Positions 59,270 through 64,000 of a stretch of 64,000 nucleotides of DNA are shown piece by piece; within the stretch, counting starts at the first letter, position 1; each line of letters starts with the position of its first letter. The notes beneath the pieces were generated by a model. That model had not been told where the DNA came from and made no database searches. It was given only the letters and a program-made list of their open reading frames with translations. The DNA lies in assembly GCA_035578155.1 (NCBI GenBank), contig JAPWDM010000001.1:74962972-75026971 (forward strand), in the 5' to 3' direction. Source of the DNA: Brachynemurus nebulosus (lineage: Eukaryota > Arthropoda > Insecta > Neuroptera > Myrmeleontidae). The position numbers and the translations under genes were made by a program.

Positions 59270-61740
59270 TCGATTTTGAAACTTTTTTCACTGTCAAAGA
59301 TCTAAGCTATTTTAGATATTTTAGACAGATATAGATTACGTAATGTAAGGTCCGCCAGGGTCCATGGGACCCAAAAGTGTTAAAAATAAACTAACCGACC
59401 AATTTTGAAAATTTTTTCACTGTTAGAGAGCTAAACTATTTTAGAAAGATATAAATTACCTCATGCAAGGTCCGCTAAGGTCCATTGGATCTAGAAGTGC
59501 CAAAAATAAAATAAGCGACCGATTTTGAAATTTTTTTCACTGTCAAAGAGCTAAGCTATTTTAGATAGATATAGAATACGTAATGTAAGGTCCGCCAAGG
59601 TCCATGGGACCCAAAAATGTCAACAATAAACTAACCGACCGATTTTGAAAATTTTTTCACTGTTAGAGAGCTAAACTATTTTAGATAGATATAGATTACC
59701 TTAGGTAAGGTCCGCTAGGGTCCTTTGGATCTAAAAGTGTCAAAATTACAATAACCGACTGATTTTGAAGATTTTTTCACTATTACAGAGGTAAACTATT
59801 TTAGATGGATTTAGCTTATATGTTGTATGAGGTCGGCCAGAGTCCTGGGATCTTTTAAGCGCCAAAAATAAACTAACCGACCGATTTTGAAAATTTTTTC
59901 ACTGTTAGAGAGCTAAACTATTTTAGAAAGATATAGATTACCTCATGCAAGGTCCGCTAAGGTCCATTGGATCTAGAAGTGTCAAAAATAAAATAAGCGA
60001 CCGATTTTGAAAATTTTTTCACTGTCAAAAAGCTAAGCTATTTTAGATAGATATAGAATACATAATGTAAGGTCCGCCAAGGTCCGTGGGACCCAAAAAT
60101 GTCAACAATAAACTAACCGACCGATTTTGAAAATTTTTTCACTGTTAGAGAGCTAAACTATTTTAGAAAGATATAGATTACCTCATGCAAGGTCCGCTAA
60201 GGTCCATTGGATCTAGAAGTGTCAAAAATAAAATAAGCGACCGATTTTGAAAATTTTTTCACTGTCAAAAAGCTAAGCTATTTTAGATAGATATAGAATA
60301 CATAATGTAAGGTCCGCCAAGGTCCGTGGGACCCAAAAATGTCAACAATAAACTAACCGACCGATTTTGAAAATTTTTTCACTGTTAGAGAGCTAAACTA
60401 TTTTACATAGATATAGATTACCTTATGTAAGGTCCGCTAGGGTCCATTGGATCTAAAAGTGTCAAAAATACAATAACCGACTGATTTTGAAAATTTTTTC
60501 ACTATTACAGAGGTAAACTATTTTAGATGGATTTAGCTTATATGTTGTATGAGGTCGGCCAGAGTCCTGGGATCTTTTAAGCGCCAAAAATAAACTAACC
60601 GACCGATTTTGAAAATTTTTTCACTGTTAGAGAGCTAAACTATTTTAGAAAGATATAGATTACCTCATGCAAGGTCCGCTAAGGTCCATTGGATCTAAAA
60701 GTGTCAAAAATAAAATAAGCGACCGATTTTGAAAATTTTTTCACTGTCAAAAAGCTAAGCTATTTTAGATAGATATAGAATACATAATGTAAGGTCCGCC
60801 AAGGTCCGTGGGACCCAAAAATGTCAACAATAAACTAACCGACCGATTTTGAAAATTTTTTCACTGTTAGAGAGCTAAACTATTTTACATAGATATAGAT
60901 TACCTTATGTAAGGTCCGCTAGGGTCCATTGGATCTAAAAGTGTCAAAAATACAATAACCGACTGATTTTGAAAATTTTTTCACTATTACAGAGGTAAAC
61001 TATTTTAGATGGATTTAGCTTATATGTTGTATGAGGTCGGCCAGAGTCCTGGGATCTTTTAAGCGCCAAAAATAAACTAACCGACCGATTTTGAAAATTT
61101 TTTTGCTGTTAGAGAGCTAAACTATTTTAGATAGTTATAGATTACGTTATGTAAGGTCCTTCAAAGTCCATTGGACCCAAAGTGTCAAAGTGTCAAAAAT
61201 AAAATAACTGACCGATTATGAAAATTTTTTCACTATTGCAGAGGTAAACTATTTTAGATAAGTACAGTATGTTATCTAATATCCACAACTGTCCTGTGGA
61301 TGCAAATGCGGCATAGAAAACTACACAACGGGTTTTAAAAATAGTTTTACTGTTAGAAAGATAAAATATTCTATATTATATAGGATAGAAATAAGCTACC
61401 GAACCGATTCTCAATATTTTCTCATTGCTAGAGAACTAACTTATTTTAGGTGGATAGCACTATACTGTACAAAGTCCGTTCAGGTTCTTGGGTCCCAAAT
61501 ATACCAAAAATAAATTACCTAGCCGATTTTGAAAATTATTTTACTTTTAGAAAGCTAAACTAGTTTAACCAAGCACCTTTTGCGAAAAAGCGCCAAAAAT
61601 TAACTACTCAACTGATTTTGAAAATCTTTTCACTCTTAGAAAGCTGAATTATTTTAAATGGATACAGGTCTTAGATGAGATCCGCCAGTGCCCAATATTT
61701 CGAAATTCGTTATGTTATGCAGATGCTGCGACAGGGGTAT
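59270..61740 (+). repeat. Satellite array, about 120-bp monomers in higher-order order
   Basis: About 16 regular monomers with the core GATTTTGAAAATTTTTTCAC, AGAGCTAAACTATTTTAGA and GGTCCGCTAAGGTCC, then more diverged ones to 61740. Four monomer types follow each other (A, B, C, D; type D has GAGGTCGGCCAGAGTCCTGG). Blocks of about 480 bp repeat near-identically at 59880, 60120-60600 and 60602-61085. The right end is shared with the core of foldback element 2. Confidence 0.93.
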
Positions 61741-62330
61741 TTAATTATAAAATAGATATTTTGGATTTTTTGGAAAGAAAAAATATCTTCACAAAGGCCT
61801 TCCAGTTTACTATTGGGGTCCTTTTTTAATATTTAAAAATAAAATACAAAGACGATTGGCGGATAAGCATGGGTAGGAATGCCCTCGTACGAATTGTGTT
61901 GGCTTTTTTTCTGCTAACTGCTATCGACACAAAATTGAAATTCACTGAGATTCAGCCCTTAAAAACTTAAAACCTTTTTTTAAAGCCCCGATCAGCCGGA
62001 CACTCATCATCAGTTTTGAAACCACCAAAATGACAAATCGCTTGTAGCCTTTCAATCACATTTCGCTTGTAGACATTCAATACCGAAGATGAAGGGAAAA
62101 ATTCGACTTCCGTGATGGGGCTCCGCTGCTCACGGCGTTTTTTTTTAAATAATTATTGACACTGCCCAGTAGCTTGAAACTGCATCAGAACTTTTTACTT
62201 ACATTTTCTTTGAATGCTACATATTATTTTGAAAATCATTTAATTAAACAATGATTCACCCATTGTTTGATTTTAAAAATTTAAATTATAACCCTAATGT
62301 TTGTTAATTAAGTTTTTATTAAAAAAAGTT
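61741..62330. other. Unique-looking sequence without gene
   Basis: No gene or repeat supported. Confidence 0.35.
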
Positions 62331-62333
62331 AGC

Positions 62334-62527
62334 AAAAGCAAACTAAAACGATGGAAACAGGATGAAATAGAGAAAAAGAAAAATTAACAAAAAAGTAAAG
62401 GAGTCAGAGGCATCAAAAATTTTTGTTTAACTTAATACAACATTTATGTCTTCGACTGCTTTACTTTTTTGTTCCTTTTTTTAATCTCTATTTCATTTTG
62501 TTTCCATCGGTTTAGTTTGTTTTTTGC
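62334..62527. repeat. Inverted repeat with about 65-bp arms
   Basis: AAACTAAAACGATGGAAACA...AAAAGTAAAG (62340-62400) is mirrored by CTTTACTTTTTTG...CATCGGTTTAGTTTG (62459-62520) with small gaps. MITE-like remnant. Confidence 0.65.
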
Positions 62528-62940
62528 GCAGTTGGGGTTTTGATGTTTTAATTTTTTTATTTAGGTCTGTTTAGTGTTGCTTAATTATTTAGAAGAAAAA
62601 ATATGTAAGGGCGCATAGGAGATTACAGCGGCTGGCAGCCTAAATTGCCACGAATTTGACATTAAAAAATTTTTTTTATCATAAAATAGCTTTTGTCCGC
62701 GACTTTCTTCGTGTGAACTTGTTGTAGGTTGACTAGTTTTACACACTATGTCATTATTAATTCCACTCAGATTAATTCGTGAACATCAGCTTGTTTCCAT
62801 ATAAACTTTCACCCCTTTCATCTGTTTTTCATACCTATTTTTAGGGGCAGTTTTTTTGAGAAAGAACAAATGAAAAGTTTCGAATTTTTAATATGTTTTT
62901 ATTTACATCTAAAAGTAAATTTTTTTTTCATTAAATTGAA

Positions 62941-62943
<3 letters not shown>
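62528..62943. other. Sequence without gene
   Basis: Nothing recognised. Confidence 0.35.

Positions 62944-62992
<49 letters not shown>
62944..62992. repeat. (ATT)n run at the LINE 3' end
   Basis: About 49 bases of ATT; on the minus strand this is an (AAT)n tail or target directly after the LINE 3' UTR. Confidence 0.93.
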
Positions 62993-64000
62993 CGTGAAAA
63001 ATTAACGAAAAACGCGACTGCACTTCAAAAACCCCCAGGCGGAGGGAAAAGTGTCCGTGCAGCGTACCAGGTCAGGTACTTCTAGGTCAGGTACGTAATG
63101 TCCGTCATACAGCATCCCCTTCCTGATCTTCCCTACCTAATAAATCCCCGAACCTCGCTGCAAAACCATGGCAGTGGGAGACTCGAGGGCAGGTCCAATG
63201 GATGTTCGAGGACCCGCTCTAAACGGGGCATGGGCGTTCAAAGGTGTTCATGAACTCCCGGAGAAAGTCGTCTCGTGCGACCGGAGCGTGCGGAGCGTCC
63301 CGATAATAACTGCTTTTTGCACTGACGCCGCTAACATGTTGGCGTGAGATCTACAAGCCGGAATGATGTTAAGATTGCGCACAAAGGAGTTATGCATACC
63401 CCCCAGACATCCGATTATAAGTACGACCAAGCGGATAGTATAGCCCGGGTACAGTTGTCGCAGTTCATGTATTAGATCTTGATATTTAATCCTTTTTTGC
63501 TCCTCCTTTTCGACTATGTTAGTTTCCGCCGGAGCAGAGAACTCGATAACATACATAGTCTGAGATGTTAAATCTTGGAGCACAACATCAGGCTTATTGG
63601 CGTTCAATTGCCTGGTAGTTGCAACCGGCATATTCCAAAAGATCTTGCACTTTTGGTTGGCAACAAAGGATTCTACTTCCGCAGGATCGTAGGGCAAGAC
63701 TGGTGTTTTGTCAACTTCGTAATGATGACGAAGATAAAAGTAGAGCACCCGCAACGCTGCATTATGACGATGGATATAGGTGGATTTAGCATAATAAGAA
63801 CAACCTGAAGTCAGGTGCATTAAGGTTTCCGGGTATGCTTTGCATGCCCGACACGAGGTACTCGAAACCCCTTTATTACCCATCACATATTTTAGGTGTG
63901 TTAAAGTGTTCCACACTCCATCTTGAGCTGCCATGATAAAGCCCTCCGTTTCCGATTTAAGTCCATTAGCTCTCAAGAAAGCCCAAGTGAGTTCGCTCGA
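62993..64000 (-). mobile_element. R2/R4-type LINE, 3' part (runs off the window)
   Basis: Minus-strand ORF end (63248-64000) followed by a GC-richer 3' UTR (62993-63247) and an AAT run. Restriction-like-endonuclease LINEs such as Dong insert in TAA repeats, which fits the 3' context. Confidence 0.78.
63248..64000 (-). CDS. C-terminus of LINE polyprotein with restriction-like endonuclease (partial)
   Basis: Open from the window edge to the stop at 63248, no internal stop. Order of motifs: ELTWAFLRANGLKSETEGFI, a Cys/His motif CRAC-(7)-ETLMH-SGC (CX2C...HX4C) and RHN, typical of R2/R4-type LINEs. It then has the restriction-like nuclease core KPDVVLQD...YVIEFSAP (PD...E; other members have Asp at the last position), KRIKYQDLIHEL and the end VLIIGCLGGMHNSFVRNL. 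The nuclease cuts the target DNA to prime reverse transcription. The RT would lie to the right of the window. An intact frame suggests a fairly recent copy. Confidence 0.8.
   Translation of the reverse strand, partial: SSELTWAFLRANGLKSETEGFIMAAQDGVWNTLTHLKYVMGNKGVSSTSCRACKAYPETLMHLTSGCSYYAKSTYIHRHNAALRVLYFYLRHHYEVDKTPVLPYDPAEVESFVANQKCKIFWNMPVATTRQLNANKPDVVLQDLTSQTMYVIEFSAPAETNIVEKEEQKRIKYQDLIHELRQLYPGYTIRLVVLIIGCLGGMHNSFVRNLNIIPACRSHANMLAASVQKAVIIGTLRTLRSHETTFSGSS

Noticed and set aside
63575..63808. 77-codon plus-strand ORF at the right edge
   Set aside because: Antisense shadow of the LINE endonuclease frame, whose motifs are clear on the minus strand.

Overview
This is a eukaryotic, very AT-rich and repeat-saturated window, most likely from an insect or other arthropod genome. 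The evidence is spliced exons with GT/AG borders and retro- and DNA-transposon families typical of arthropods (copia, gypsy, Penelope, Tc1, I/R1-like and R2/R4-like LINEs, a tRNA-derived SINE). No bacterial operons, rRNA or tRNA genes are seen. I cannot name the species.

Layout. 0-7 kb: tail of a SINE, a short inverted repeat, a spliced Myb/SANT-like gene or pseudogene on the minus strand (about 1.9-3.0 kb, not visible as one ORF), Tc1-end-like inverted repeats and two tandem-repeat arrays. 7-9.4 kb: two inverted, 5'-truncated Penelope-like elements bounded by one 11-bp direct repeat, each ending in a hammerhead-ribozyme motif. 9.7 kb: a possible first exon of an ionotropic-receptor-like gene. 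11.7 kb: a third hammerhead motif inside an inverted repeat. 12.2-13.1 kb: structured 3' UTR of a LINE.

14.9-22.5 kb: a broken copia element whose 5' half (LTR side, gag, protease, start of integrase) lies on the minus strand and whose 3' half (RT, RNase H, LTR start) lies on the plus strand. It is interrupted by a 1.2-kb foldback, a 258-bp MITE and a 2.6-kb foldback. 22.6-28.8 kb: an inverted-repeat element split by a 3.9-kb DNA transposon with a DDD-type transposase and by a MITE. Next come a Tc1 element (itself split by a hAT MITE), an element carrying heat-shock-element-like motifs, a LINE with RNase H, an RT fragment of another LINE, a second DDD-type transposon (35.1-37.6 kb), a SINE with target-site duplication and a KRBA2-like ORF fragment.

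39.8-56.9 kb: five elements (an inverted-repeat element, two long palindromes, two LTR retrotransposons) lie end to end, separated only by pure (TA)n, as if all had inserted into one TA microsatellite. 56.9-64 kb: a tandem repeat, a hairpin palindrome, a satellite with higher-order repeat order, and at the right edge an R2/R4-type LINE running off the window.

Almost every coding region is transposon-derived and most are broken by stops, frameshifts, deletions or later insertions. The most notable points are the repeated, covarying stem-loops of the LINE 3' UTR, the heat-shock-element arrays inside a DNA element, the three hammerhead motifs, the (TA)n landing zone and the unusually readable nesting history with matching target-site duplications.
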